NCBI RefSeq assembly: GCF_964036595.1 | Contig: NZ_OZ038523.1 | Coordinates: forward strand, 1,666,001 to 1,730,000 | From: Tenacibaculum sp. 190524A05c | GTDB taxonomy: Bacteria; Bacteroidota; Bacteroidia; Flavobacteriales; Flavobacteriaceae | Length of the DNA stretch: 64,000 nucleotides | Reading direction: 5' to 3' | In this document: piece after piece, positions 54,224-63,956 of the stretch | How the letters are laid out: each line of letters begins with the position of its first letter | How positions within the stretch are numbered: the stretch's first letter is position 1 | Program-made: the position numbers and the translations under genes | The notes under the pieces: model-generated | Told to the model about the DNA's origin: nothing | The model's input: only the letters and a program-made list of their open reading frames with translations | Database searches by the model: none

Positions 54224-56320
54224 CTAATTTTCTTGTGCTTGAATTGCGGTTAGAATAATAGTGTTGTAAATATCATCAATTGTACAACCTCTACTTAAAT
54301 CGTTTACTGGCTTTTTTAATCCTTGTAACATTGGTCCGATTGCTAATGCTCCAGTTTCTCTTTGAACCGCTTTATAGGTATTATTTCCTGTATTCAAATC
54401 TGGGAAAATTAACACATTTGCCTGTCCTGCTACTTCAGAGTTTGGTAATTTCTTTTTACCAACAGTTGGATCAACAGCCGCATCATACTGAATTGGCCCT
54501 TCAACTTTTAAATCAGGTCGTTTTTGTTTTACAATTTCTGTGGCTTTTCTTACAGTATCTACATCTTCTCCTTTACCAGAACTTCCTGAAGAATACGATA
54601 ACATTGCAATCTTTGGATCTATTCCAAATGCAATACTCGAATCAGCAGAAGAAATTGCTATTTCTGCTAATTGCTCTGAAGTAGGATTTGGATTAATTGC
54701 ACAATCTCCAAATACAGAAACTCTATCTTCTAAACACATGAAGAAAATAGAAGAAACTACTGAAAAACCTGGTTTTGTTTTTACAAATTGTAATGATGGT
54801 TTTATGGTATGCTGAGTGGTATGAGCAGCTCCAGAAACCATTCCATCCGCCAATCCTTTATACACCATCATAGTTCCGAAATAAGAAACATCCGCCATAA
54901 GATCTTCAGCCATTGCTGGACTTAACCCTTTGTGTTTTCTTAATTCATATAAAGTTTTAGAAAATTCCTCAAAATATTCAGAAGTACTAGGATTAATAAT
55001 CTTAGTCTTTTCAAAATCGAAAGAAATATTTAATCTCTTAACTGCTGCTTCAACATTTACTTGTTTCCCCAGAATCGTTAAATCAACAATATCTAATTTT
55101 TGTAACTGAGAAGCCGCTGTTAGAATTCTGTCATCACTTCCTTCTGGCAATACAATATGTTTTCGTGATTGTTTTGCCCTTTTCAGTAAATTATATTGGA
55201 ACATTCGAGGTGTTAATACGTTTGTTCCTTTATAAGTAATTAATTTATCACTTAATGTTTCGATATCTACATACTTCTCAAAAGTATTTATAGATAACTT
55301 TATTTTATTCTTATTCTCTGCATAAATATGAGAACGAATTGAGCCTAATTTTGATGCAATTCCGAATGTACCTCCTTTTACTTTTAAAATAGGAACAATC
55401 TTTTCCAGTCCAGTAATTAATTCAATTACAGAAGGACTTAAATCCATATCTCCAGTTAAAATTATACCAGATACTGTTGGATAACGACTTGAAATATTGG
55501 CTTGTAATGTTCCTAACAAAATATCTGAACGATCTGAAGGTGTGATTACTACTGCCTCATCTGTAAGATGATTTAAAAAGTGAGAAAGCTGCATTGCTCC
55601 CACTTTTATTTCACCTGTTGTAGAATTTAAGAACTCTTCTCCAAATAACACTTCGGCTTCTAAGGCCTGTGAAATCTCGTGAATAGTAGGATTGTTAAGT
55701 TTGCTGTTAACAGGAATTGCATTAATCAATAACGATTTTGGTAAATTTTCACCAATTCCATTAATAATAATATCTACATTTTTCTCTTGGACTTTATTGG
55801 CAATTACTGCGATTACTTCTACTTCTTTATTCGTAAAAGAATCATATGTTAATCGGAATCCTTGAATAAATTCTTCTAACGATCTATCAATTCCACCTGA
55901 AACAATTATAACTGGGATTCCAAGATTTTTTGCAATCAAAACATTTAGATCCATTTCAATTACTGCACCATGATCTGAGAAATCTGTACCCTCAACAATA
56001 ACAAAATCATTCTTTTCCTCTAGCTTTTTGTATTTGCTAAGAATAGAATTGATGACTTCATCCTCTTTATCATCATTTAATAAATCTAATAGCTCTGATC
56101 TTGTAAAAGCATAAGTATCTTCATAATCACATTTTAGATTGAAAAAATTGACAATAGTATTTACGTGATTGTCTTTTTTTCCATCCACAGGATTATCAAT
56201 AATTGGTCTGAAATATCCAACCTTTGGCTTATTCCTTAATAAAAGCTGCATTAAGCCTAAGCTTAACATCGACTTTCCAGAATTTGCTCCACTAGCGGCA
56301 ATGTAGATTGCTTTATTCAT
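54224..56320 (-). CDS. pta: phosphate acetyltransferase, long (DRTGG-containing) form
   Basis: 698 residues. Interconverts acetyl-CoA and acetyl-phosphate. The N-terminal BioD-like P-loop domain has ASGANSGKSMLSLGL (residues 8-22), a DRTGG domain lies in the middle (about 220-330), and the PTA_PTB catalytic part (about 370-698) begins KHIVLPEGSDDRIL. GAAHTTQHTIKPSLQ and LSYSSGSSGKG are catalytic landmarks. The length matches the long E. coli-type enzyme. Confidence 0.94.
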   Translation of the reverse strand: MNKAIYIAASGANSGKSMLSLGLMQLLLRNKPKVGYFRPIIDNPVDGKKDNHVNTIVNFFNLKCDYEDTYAFTRSELLDLLNDDKEDEVINSILSKYKKLEEKNDFVIVEGTDFSDHGAVIEMDLNVLIAKNLGIPVIIVSGGIDRSLEEFIQGFRLTYDSFTNKEVEVIAVIANKVQEKNVDIIINGIGENLPKSLLINAIPVNSKLNNPTIHEISQALEAEVLFGEEFLNSTTGEIKVGAMQLSHFLNHLTDEAVVITPSDRSDILLGTLQANISSRYPTVSGIILTGDMDLSPSVIELITGLEKIVPILKVKGGTFGIASKLGSIRSHIYAENKNKIKLSINTFEKYVDIETLSDKLITYKGTNVLTPRMFQYNLLKRAKQSRKHIVLPEGSDDRILTAASQLQKLDIVDLTILGKQVNVEAAVKRLNISFDFEKTKIINPSTSEYFEEFSKTLYELRKHKGLSPAMAEDLMADVSYFGTMMVYKGLADGMVSGAAHTTQHTIKPSLQFVKTKPGFSVVSSIFFMCLEDRVSVFGDCAINPNPTSEQLAEIAISSADSSIAFGIDPKIAMLSYSSGSSGKGEDVDTVRKATEIVKQKRPDLKVEGPIQYDAAVDPTVGKKKLPNSEVAGQANVLIFPDLNTGNNTYKAVQRETGALAIGPMLQGLKKPVNDLSRGCTIDDIYNTIILTAIQAQEN

Positions 56321-56335
56321 TTTCTAATTTTTGCA

Positions 56336-56343
56336 CAAAATTA
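56336..56343 (-). promoter_or_regulatory. possible -7 box for pta-ackA
   Basis: TAATTTTG on the minus strand 15 bases before the pta start, matching TAnnTTTG. No clear TTG partner upstream, so this is weak. Confidence 0.35.
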
Positions 56344-56383
56344 CTCTAAAATTAATAAAGCCTGCTACGATCTAAAAAATGAT

Positions 56384-58786
56384 TTACCCTACAATATGTA
56401 ATTCCGTGAAATTCTTTGGAATTACCATGGTGTTATTTTTTGAGTTGAACTTAACCGTTTTTAAGTCTACCAAAACATTATCGATTTCTACCGCAGTAAT
56501 TTTAAATGGGAGACCAATGAATTCGAAAACCATAGTTTCATATTCCGTAATAAAAGTTCCGTCTTTATGTTGTTGAATTATTACTTCATTTTCTTTACCT
56601 GTAAAAGAGAATGTTCGTAAACTATATCTCCCTTTCATGTAATCATAACCATCCTGAGCATCTTCAAAAACTTTAGAAACTTCTTTTTCTCCTAATTTGA
56701 AATACACTTCAAGTTTCAATTCATCAATTACCTTTTCTCCTACATACTGTTGAACTGGATATTTCGGAACAATAGTTCCTTCTTTAATGAACATAGGAAT
56801 TGTATCAATATCTGCATCTACCCATTTTTCTAATCCTCCTTTTACATATTCTTTTGTCCAGTAGTTATACCAATGTCCTCGAGGAATATACATTCTTCTT
56901 CCTTTAGCATTCGGTTCTTGAATTGGACAAACTAAAATTTGATTTCCAAAAATAAACTCATCTGTTCTGTAATGCGTTTGAGGATCATACTGATCATATA
57001 AAACAAGAGATTTCAACATTGGAATTCCGAATTCAGCGTATTCCCAAAACATCGTATATAAATAAGGAAGAAGTTGATAACGTAATTCAACATATTTACG
57101 AGTTACGTCAATTACTTCTTGACCGAATGTCCAAGGTTCTTGATTTCCATGGTCACCAGAAGAATGTGTTCTACAAAATGGATGGAAAACTCCTAACTGA
57201 ATCCATCTTGCATATAATTCTCCGGTTGGATGTTCGGCAAATCCTCCAATATCACTTCCTGTAAAAGACATTCCACTCATACTCATTCGTTGCGCCTGAA
57301 TATTTGCAATCCATAAATGTTCCCAAGTCGCAATGTTATCACCAGTCCAAGAAGAAGTAAAACGTTGTGCTCCAGAATATGCAGAACGCGTGATAATAAA
57401 TGGACGTTTTGGATAAGCATATTTTTTCACACCTTCATAAGTTGCACGAGCCATTTGCGTACCGTAAATATTATGTGCTTTTCTGTGGCTACAGTGATGA
57501 CCATCATAATTATGACGAACATCATTAGGGAATGTTTTTCCTGGAACCTCCATAACTGCAGGTTCATTCATATCATTCCAAATACCTTTCACTCCAATTT
57601 CATCAATGATTTCTTTGAATAATCCAGACCACCATTCTCTTACTTTTGGATTTGTAAAGTCTGGAAAGAAACATTCCCCTGGCCAAACTTTTCCTCGCAT
57701 ATAAGGACCATCTGCACGCTTACAGAAATAATCATTTTCCATGGCCTCTTTATACACCCAGTAATCATCATCAATCTTAATTCCTGGATCTATAATGGCA
57801 ACAGTTTTAAACCCATCATCAGCAAGTTCCTTCACCATTCGTTTTGGATCCGGGAAATAATCTTTATTCCACGTAAAACAGCGGAATCCATCCATGTAAT
57901 CGATATCCAAATAAATTCCGTCACAAGGAATTTGAAGTTCTCTAAACTTTCCTGCTACTTCTTTTACTTTAGATTCAGGATAATAACTCCATTTACATTG
58001 ATGGTATCCTAATGCCCATAAAGGTGGCAATTCTGGCTTCCCAGTTAAATCTGTATAACGTGTAACTACGTCTTGCATATCTGGTCCGTAGAAGAAATAA
58101 TAATTCATTTCTCCACCGTGAGCCCAGAAACTGGTTACATTTCTTCGTTCATTACAAAAATCGAAGAACGTTTTAAATGTATTATCAAAGAAAATCCCAT
58201 ACGATCTTTCTTCGTGCATTCCGATATAAAAAGGAACACTTTTATATAATGGATCTTGATCTTTACCAAATGCATATTGATCTGTAGCCCAATTTTCAAT
58301 TCGTTTTCCTTTTAAATTTAAATGCATTGGTTTATCTCCTAAACCATAATAACATTCACCTTGAGGAGCAGCTTTACTCATTTTTACGATGTTCCCACCA
58401 AATTCGTAACTCTGTTCCCAGTGAAATCCCCAATCATCATTACAAATAACATTTCCGTTCACATCAAAAATGGAAACTTTTAAATCTGATTTATCAATTT
58501 GAATTACAATTTTAATTGTAATTATTTTATAACAATCATCGTGTTCTTCAACTTCTAATTTGCTATATCCTCTTGCACCATCGTCACTAATAGCATATGA
58601 AAAATCTTTATCAAAATTATTATCAGTAGCATATCTAAAACGTATTACACTTCCACGTAACACCGTTACCTGAAGTATCACTCCATTTTCTGTTTTAAAA
58701 TAGATTTTATCTACATCTTGAGAGAAAGAATTAATTTTTCCTGGAAACAAATTCCCTTTGTATTCTAGTTCAGTATTAATAATCAT
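56384..58786 (-). CDS. GH31 alpha-glucosidase
   Basis: 800 residues, no signal peptide, so probably cytosolic. N-terminal beta domain, then a TIM barrel with the nucleophile Asp in GIWNDMNEPAVM (near 388) and the acid/base Asp in SSWTGDNIATWEHLW (near 462). GLGDKPMHLNLKG and GSDIGGFAEHPTGELY are family-typical. It releases glucose from alpha-glucans or maltodextrins, and it is next to the glycogen genes, so it may act in glycogen breakdown. 110 bases separate it from glgB. Confidence 0.92.
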   Translation of the reverse strand: MIINTELEYKGNLFPGKINSFSQDVDKIYFKTENGVILQVTVLRGSVIRFRYATDNNFDKDFSYAISDDGARGYSKLEVEEHDDCYKIITIKIVIQIDKSDLKVSIFDVNGNVICNDDWGFHWEQSYEFGGNIVKMSKAAPQGECYYGLGDKPMHLNLKGKRIENWATDQYAFGKDQDPLYKSVPFYIGMHEERSYGIFFDNTFKTFFDFCNERRNVTSFWAHGGEMNYYFFYGPDMQDVVTRYTDLTGKPELPPLWALGYHQCKWSYYPESKVKEVAGKFRELQIPCDGIYLDIDYMDGFRCFTWNKDYFPDPKRMVKELADDGFKTVAIIDPGIKIDDDYWVYKEAMENDYFCKRADGPYMRGKVWPGECFFPDFTNPKVREWWSGLFKEIIDEIGVKGIWNDMNEPAVMEVPGKTFPNDVRHNYDGHHCSHRKAHNIYGTQMARATYEGVKKYAYPKRPFIITRSAYSGAQRFTSSWTGDNIATWEHLWIANIQAQRMSMSGMSFTGSDIGGFAEHPTGELYARWIQLGVFHPFCRTHSSGDHGNQEPWTFGQEVIDVTRKYVELRYQLLPYLYTMFWEYAEFGIPMLKSLVLYDQYDPQTHYRTDEFIFGNQILVCPIQEPNAKGRRMYIPRGHWYNYWTKEYVKGGLEKWVDADIDTIPMFIKEGTIVPKYPVQQYVGEKVIDELKLEVYFKLGEKEVSKVFEDAQDGYDYMKGRYSLRTFSFTGKENEVIIQQHKDGTFITEYETMVFEFIGLPFKITAVEIDNVLVDLKTVKFNSKNNTMVIPKNFTELHIVG

Positions 58787-58896
58787 GGTACTTCAATTTG
58801 GGTTTAATTACACTAATCAACTTGTTTATAAAAGAACGATTTAGACTTGAATTACTAAACGTTTATGTCTTGTTTTTACGAAATCGTTTTATTTAA

Positions 58897-60810
58897 CTAA
58901 TCTTCTATTTTAAACACAACCGCACTTAAAGGTGGTAATGTAATTTCGCAAGAATAGTTTCTATGATTCCATCCTTTATTTTCAATAGTTATATGCTTTT
59001 TATTTGATATTCCGCTACCTCCATACTTCTTATAATCGCTATTAAAAATTTGAGTAAGTCTACCTGATTTAGGTATACCTATTCTATAATTGGTTCTTGG
59101 AATTGGTGTCATATTACAAACCACAATAACCAGTTCTTCTTCTTTATTTCCTTTTCTGATATAACTAATTACCGAGTTTTCATGATCATCATAACCAATC
59201 CACTCAAATCCATCTTGTTCGAACTGTTTTTCATATAATGCAGGATATTTTTTATACAGAATATTTAGATCTTTGACTAGTTTTTGTACTCCTGAATGGA
59301 ATCCGTATTCCAATACATACCAGTCTAAACTTTCTTGAAAATTCCATTCACCATGTTGACCAAACTCACCTCCCATGAACAATAATTTTGTTCCAGGATG
59401 CGTAAACATATAACTATACAAGAGTCTTAAGTTTGCGAACTTTTGCCATTCATCACCAGGCATTCTTCCAATGATACTTCGTTTTCCATGAACTACTTCA
59501 TCATGAGATAAAGGCAACATAAAATTTTCTGTAAAAGCATACGTCATACTAAATGTAAGATCGTTTTGATGATGTCTTCTATATATTGGCTCTTTGGCAA
59601 AATATTGTAAAGAATCGTGCATCCAACCCATCATCCATTTCATACCAAATCCTAATCCGCCTAAATAAGTCGGTCTTGATATTTTTGGAAATGCTGTTGA
59701 TTCTTCAGCAATTGTTTGCACGTCTGGAAAACTTCGATAAACTTCTTCATTAAGTTCTTTCAGAAAATCGATAGCTTCTAAATATTCATTTCCGCCAAAC
59801 ATATTTGGTTCCCATTCTCCATATTTTCTAGAGTAGTCTAAAAATATCATTGACGCTACGGCATCAACTCGTAATCCATCAACGTGGTATTGATCTAACC
59901 AGAATATCGCATTACTTATTAAGAAACTTTTTACTTCGTTTCTCCCATAATTAAAAATTAAACTTTTCCAATCTGGATGGTATCCTTTTCTTTTATCCGG
60001 ATGTTCATATAAATGTGTTCCGTCAAACATTCCTAATCCATGATCGTCTTCCGGAAAATGAGACGGTACCCAATCTAAAATTACACCAATGTCATTTTGA
60101 TGAAACTTATCGATCAAGAATTTAAAATCATCAGGATACCCAAATCTTGAAGTTGGAGCAAAATATCCAGTAATTTGATATCCCCAAGAAGGATCATATG
60201 GATATTCCATAACTGGCATAAATTCCACATGTGTAAATTGCATTTCTTTTACATAAGAAACCAATTCATCTGCCATTTCTAAATACGACAATGATCTATT
60301 ATTGTCTTCAAATTTCTTTTTCCAAGAGGAAAGATGAACTTCATAAACTGAATACGGAGCATTAACAGCATTGTGTTTCTTCCTTTTCTTCATCCAATTT
60401 TGATCATCCCAGATATAAATATTATCCCAAACTACCGAAGCTGTTTTTGGAGGATGTTCGGATCTTCTAGCAAAAGGATCTGCTTTCTCTGTTATGATTC
60501 CATTGTTATGAGAATGAATTTTGTATTTGTATAAATTTCCTTTACCTACATTAGGAATAAATCCTTCCCAAATTCCAGATTCATCCCAGCGAACATTTAA
60601 TTGATGTTCATACTCATTCCAAAAATTAAAATCACCAACAACAGAAACAGATTTTGCGGATGGAGCCCAAACTGCAAAATAAGTTCCTTCTACTCCATTC
60701 ACTGTAGTAATGTGAGAACCTAATTTTTCATATAATTTATAATGTTTTCCTGCCTTAAATAAATTGACATCAAACTCGGTAAAAAAACTATGTGCAATAA
60801 CTTTAGTCAT
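58897..60810 (-). CDS. glgB: 1,4-alpha-glucan branching enzyme
   Basis: 637 residues, cytosolic. Introduces alpha-1,6 branches into glycogen. An N-terminal CBM48 domain (VEGTYFAVWAPSAKSVSVVG), then GH13: nucleophile Asp in DGLRVDAVASM near 312, acid/base Glu in QTIAEESTAFPK near 370, and LSHDEVVHGKRSI near 433. The length is typical for Bacteroidota. The glgC stop lies 14 bases upstream. Confidence 0.95.
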   Translation of the reverse strand: MTKVIAHSFFTEFDVNLFKAGKHYKLYEKLGSHITTVNGVEGTYFAVWAPSAKSVSVVGDFNFWNEYEHQLNVRWDESGIWEGFIPNVGKGNLYKYKIHSHNNGIITEKADPFARRSEHPPKTASVVWDNIYIWDDQNWMKKRKKHNAVNAPYSVYEVHLSSWKKKFEDNNRSLSYLEMADELVSYVKEMQFTHVEFMPVMEYPYDPSWGYQITGYFAPTSRFGYPDDFKFLIDKFHQNDIGVILDWVPSHFPEDDHGLGMFDGTHLYEHPDKRKGYHPDWKSLIFNYGRNEVKSFLISNAIFWLDQYHVDGLRVDAVASMIFLDYSRKYGEWEPNMFGGNEYLEAIDFLKELNEEVYRSFPDVQTIAEESTAFPKISRPTYLGGLGFGMKWMMGWMHDSLQYFAKEPIYRRHHQNDLTFSMTYAFTENFMLPLSHDEVVHGKRSIIGRMPGDEWQKFANLRLLYSYMFTHPGTKLLFMGGEFGQHGEWNFQESLDWYVLEYGFHSGVQKLVKDLNILYKKYPALYEKQFEQDGFEWIGYDDHENSVISYIRKGNKEEELVIVVCNMTPIPRTNYRIGIPKSGRLTQIFNSDYKKYGGSGISNKKHITIENKGWNHRNYSCEITLPPLSAVVFKIED

Positions 60811-60824
60811 AAAAAAATCTTTGC

Positions 60825-62099
60825 TTATTCTATTGTAAATCCATTTGGTATAACAGCTCTTCTTCTAACTACTATTATTCCATCTTTTATTACATAAGCT
60901 TCTTCTGTTGCATCTTTTAAATGTTTTCCTCCTTTTAATGTCACATTATTTCCTATTCTAGCGTCCTTATCTATAATTGCATTTTCAATAACACAATTTG
61001 CTCCTACTCCTATATATGGAGTTCCTGATTTTTTATCTTTTTCAATTTCATCTATTTCTTGATACACATTTGCACCAATCATATACGTACTTTTAATATC
61101 ACATCCTTTTCCAATTCTGGAACGAATACCAATAACTGAATTTTCAATAGTTTTCGCGTTTATAATACAACCATCAGCAATCATAGACTTATTTAAAAGT
61201 GTTCCATAAATTTTTGATGGAGGTAAAATTCTTGGACGTGTAAGTACATTCTTTGAAGTATTAAATAAATCGAATTGTGGAATTTCTTCTGTTAAACCAA
61301 TATTTGCTTCGAAAAATGAAGCAATAGTTCCAATATCTGTCCAATAGCCTTTATATTGATAGGCTAGAACTTTATTTTTTCCGATTGATTGAGGAATTAT
61401 TTCTTTACCAAAGTCAATAGTATCCGGATTAGACATTAATTCCACTAATAATTCGCGATTAAAAATATAAATACCCATGGAAGCCAAATAGTTTCTTCCT
61501 TCAGCTTTCATCTCATCATCAACTTCAGATTCCCACCCATTTAATTGTTCCGATGATGGTTTTTCTACAAATGAAGAAATAAAACTCTCATCGTCTGTTT
61601 TTAAAATACCAAAACCTGTTGCATCATTTGCATTTACTGGAAGTGTAGCAATACTTATTTCAGCTTTTTTATTTATATGTTGTTCTAACATATCATCAAA
61701 GTCCATTTGATACAATTGATCTCCTGAAAGAATTAAAGCATACTCAAACTCATGATTTAAAACATGGTGCATCGATTGTCGAACCGCATCAGCTGTTCCT
61801 TGAAACCAAGTTTTATTCTCTGGAGTTTGCTCAGCTGCCATAATATCAACAAAGGCCTGACTAAACGTACTAAAAGTATATGTATTCTTTATATGTCTAT
61901 TTAAAGATGCTGAATTGAACTGTGTTAAAACGAACATTCTTTTAATATCACAATGAATACAATTGGAAATTGGGATATCAACTAAACGATATTTCCCAGC
62001 TATAGAAACTGCAGGTTTTGATCTATTATCTGTAAGTGGTGAAAGACGTGTTCCTTGCCCTCCTCCTAAAATTATGGCTAAAACTTTCTTGTTAATCAT
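60825..62099 (-). CDS. glgC: glucose-1-phosphate adenylyltransferase
   Basis: 424 residues. Makes ADP-glucose, the committed glycogen precursor. LGGGQGTRLSPLTDNRSKPA (11-31) is the pyrophosphorylase P-loop, followed by VDIPISNCIHCDIKRM and GDQLYQMD. The C-terminal left-handed beta helix begins near 290 with repeated I/V-x-x-G hexapeptides (GVGANCVIENAIIDKDARIG). It lies between glgA and glgB with gaps of 10 and 14 bases. Confidence 0.95.
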   Translation of the reverse strand: MINKKVLAIILGGGQGTRLSPLTDNRSKPAVSIAGKYRLVDIPISNCIHCDIKRMFVLTQFNSASLNRHIKNTYTFSTFSQAFVDIMAAEQTPENKTWFQGTADAVRQSMHHVLNHEFEYALILSGDQLYQMDFDDMLEQHINKKAEISIATLPVNANDATGFGILKTDDESFISSFVEKPSSEQLNGWESEVDDEMKAEGRNYLASMGIYIFNRELLVELMSNPDTIDFGKEIIPQSIGKNKVLAYQYKGYWTDIGTIASFFEANIGLTEEIPQFDLFNTSKNVLTRPRILPPSKIYGTLLNKSMIADGCIINAKTIENSVIGIRSRIGKGCDIKSTYMIGANVYQEIDEIEKDKKSGTPYIGVGANCVIENAIIDKDARIGNNVTLKGGKHLKDATEEAYVIKDGIIVVRRRAVIPNGFTIE

Positions 62100-62109
62100 G
62101 TATGGTTGG

Positions 62110-63516
62110 TTAAATTGATTTGTATAATTTAATATATTCTTGAGCAGATTTCGTCCAAGAATTATCTATTTTCATTATTGTTTTTTGGATTTTTCTGAAA
62201 GAACTAACATCCTTGTATAATTCAATAGCTCTTCCTATGGAATATTTTATATCCCAAACAGAAGCTTGATCATGACAAATACCAAATCCTCCATCTCCAA
62301 TGTCGACCACCGTATCTTTTAAACCTCCTGTTCGCCTTACTATAGGAATTGTGCCATATCTAAGAGAATACATTTGATTTAAGCCACAAGGTTCAACTCT
62401 TGATGGCATTAATAGAAAATCACAACCAGCATACAATAAATGAGACAGGTTTTCATCATAACCAATATGAGCATTAAATCTACCTTTTAATTCTTCTTTA
62501 AGTTCAATCAGTTGTTCTTCTATCTCTTGATGACCAGAACCTAAGATCATAACATTAATCTCTTCATTCTCTTCTAAGGCTTCTCTAATCGCTTGAGGTA
62601 ATAAGTCCGCAGACTTTTCCCCTACTAATCGACCAATAAAACCAAATAATGGTAACTCTACGTCCAGGTTATAAAATTCGCATATTTCCTTTTTATTGGC
62701 TTTTTTACCTGAAACCACATTAGAAACCTTATAATTCTTAACTAGCATGCTATCTTTTTCCGTATTCCAGAAATCTGTATCAATTCCATTTAAAATTCCA
62801 ATACATTTATTTGACTCACTCCTTAATAAACCTTCTAAACCATTTGCACGTTCCTTCAGCTCTTCCATATAAGAGGGAGAAACAGTATTTACCTTAGAAG
62901 CACATTTGATCCCAGCTGCTAAAGGATTAATGCTACCATACCAATCTAATAATCCCACATTATCGAAATTAAAGGAAGGAATTAATTTAATCTCTTCATG
63001 TGAAAACTGACCTTGATATTGGGCATTATGAATTGTAATTACTGTAGGTGTATATTTTAATTTAAGATAATCATCACAATAATTAATCATAAAAGGTATA
63101 AGTGAAGTATGATGATCATGACAGTGTATTACATCAAATGATTTGTCACTTATACTTAACCAATTTAAAACAGCTAATTGAAAACCTATATATTGTTTTG
63201 ATTCATCGTCGTAACCATAAACATTTTCTCTATCTAATAAACCTTCTACTCGAACAATATATGTAGTTACTCTTGTTGACTTAATAAGTATAGTAGAAAT
63301 AGAATAATTATATAATTCATTTTTAAGTTTAAAAACACCAGTAAATTCACTCCTTAATTTTCTTCTCTTAAAAAATGCATTATCATAATATGGCATAATA
63401 ACGTTTGATTCGTAACCTAAATCATTTTGATACTTAGGTAATGAACCAACAACATCGGCCAATCCACCGACTTTCGCAATAGGATAACATTCGAAACTGG
63501 TATGTAAAATTTTCAT
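62110..63516 (-). CDS. glgA: glycogen synthase (ADP-glucose)
   Basis: 468 residues, GT5. Transfers glucose from ADP-glucose to the growing alpha-1,4 chain. KVGGLADVVGSLP (about 15-27) is the KxGGL ADP-glucose site, VIHCHDHHTSLIPF near 130, and the catalytic Glu lies in MPSRVEPCGLNQMYSLRYGT near 373-392. First gene of the glgA-glgC-glgB-GH31 run. Confidence 0.95.
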   Translation of the reverse strand: MKILHTSFECYPIAKVGGLADVVGSLPKYQNDLGYESNVIMPYYDNAFFKRRKLRSEFTGVFKLKNELYNYSISTILIKSTRVTTYIVRVEGLLDRENVYGYDDESKQYIGFQLAVLNWLSISDKSFDVIHCHDHHTSLIPFMINYCDDYLKLKYTPTVITIHNAQYQGQFSHEEIKLIPSFNFDNVGLLDWYGSINPLAAGIKCASKVNTVSPSYMEELKERANGLEGLLRSESNKCIGILNGIDTDFWNTEKDSMLVKNYKVSNVVSGKKANKKEICEFYNLDVELPLFGFIGRLVGEKSADLLPQAIREALEENEEINVMILGSGHQEIEEQLIELKEELKGRFNAHIGYDENLSHLLYAGCDFLLMPSRVEPCGLNQMYSLRYGTIPIVRRTGGLKDTVVDIGDGGFGICHDQASVWDIKYSIGRAIELYKDVSSFRKIQKTIMKIDNSWTKSAQEYIKLYKSI

Positions 63517-63660
63517 TCGGAGGGTAAGTTTATTAGTTAACTCTAAAGTTAATTAATCAACAAAACAAAAACTGAAAATAATTATTAAAAAAAAGCTACT
63601 AAAAATGAAGAATCATTAAAAAATGATCAAATATTTAACTTTTTGGAGTATTAATATAAC

Positions 63661-63672
63661 TATAACGTTATA
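63661..63672. repeat. small perfect palindrome upstream of glgA
   Basis: TATAACGTTATA, within the 184-base spacer between glgA and the rRNA terminator. It could be an operator half-site or chance in A/T-rich DNA. Confidence 0.25.
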
Positions 63673-63700
63673 TAGTGATTCTAATGTTTGGGATAAAGAC

Positions 63701-63736
63701 AAAAAAAACGCTCAATATAATATTGAGCGTTTTTTG
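63701..63736 (-). terminator. terminator of the rRNA operon
   Basis: CGCTCAATAT/ATATTGAGCG stem with A-runs and T-runs on both sides, just downstream of 5S rRNA on the minus strand. Confidence 0.9.
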
Positions 63737-63746
63737 TTAAAAAAGA

Positions 63747-63851
63747 AAGGCGACGACCTACTCTCCCACCAGTGGCAGTACCATCGGCGCTAATGGGCTT
63801 AACTTCTCTGTTCGGAATGGTAAGAGGTGAGCCCCATTGCTATAATCACCT
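63747..63851 (-). rRNA. rrf: 5S ribosomal RNA
   Basis: The minus strand reads GGTGATTATAGCAATGGGGC near its 5' end, then TCCGAACAGAGAAGTTAAGC and, near the 3' end, GGGAGAGTAGGTCG, all diagnostic of bacterial 5S rRNA. Ends are approximate to a few bases. Confidence 0.95.
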
Positions 63852-63929
63852 TAAGTTGTTTCAGTATATTTCAACTGTATAAGTTAACATATAAGTAAAA
63901 TGATATAATAAATTATCAAAGAGTTTGTT

Positions 63930-63948
63930 CCCGGCCCGAAGACCGGGA
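63930..63948 (-). other. GC hairpin in the 23S-5S spacer
   Basis: CCCGG / CCGGG arms around TCTTCGGG in the transcribed spacer on the minus strand. It may serve RNA processing; short and isolated. Confidence 0.4.
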
Positions 63949-63956
63949 TACGTACA

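Noticed and set aside
54280..57622. Several plus-strand frames of 65-134 residues opposite pta and the GH31 gene
   Set aside because: They mirror the codon pattern of the conserved minus-strand genes and have no supporting starts or domains.
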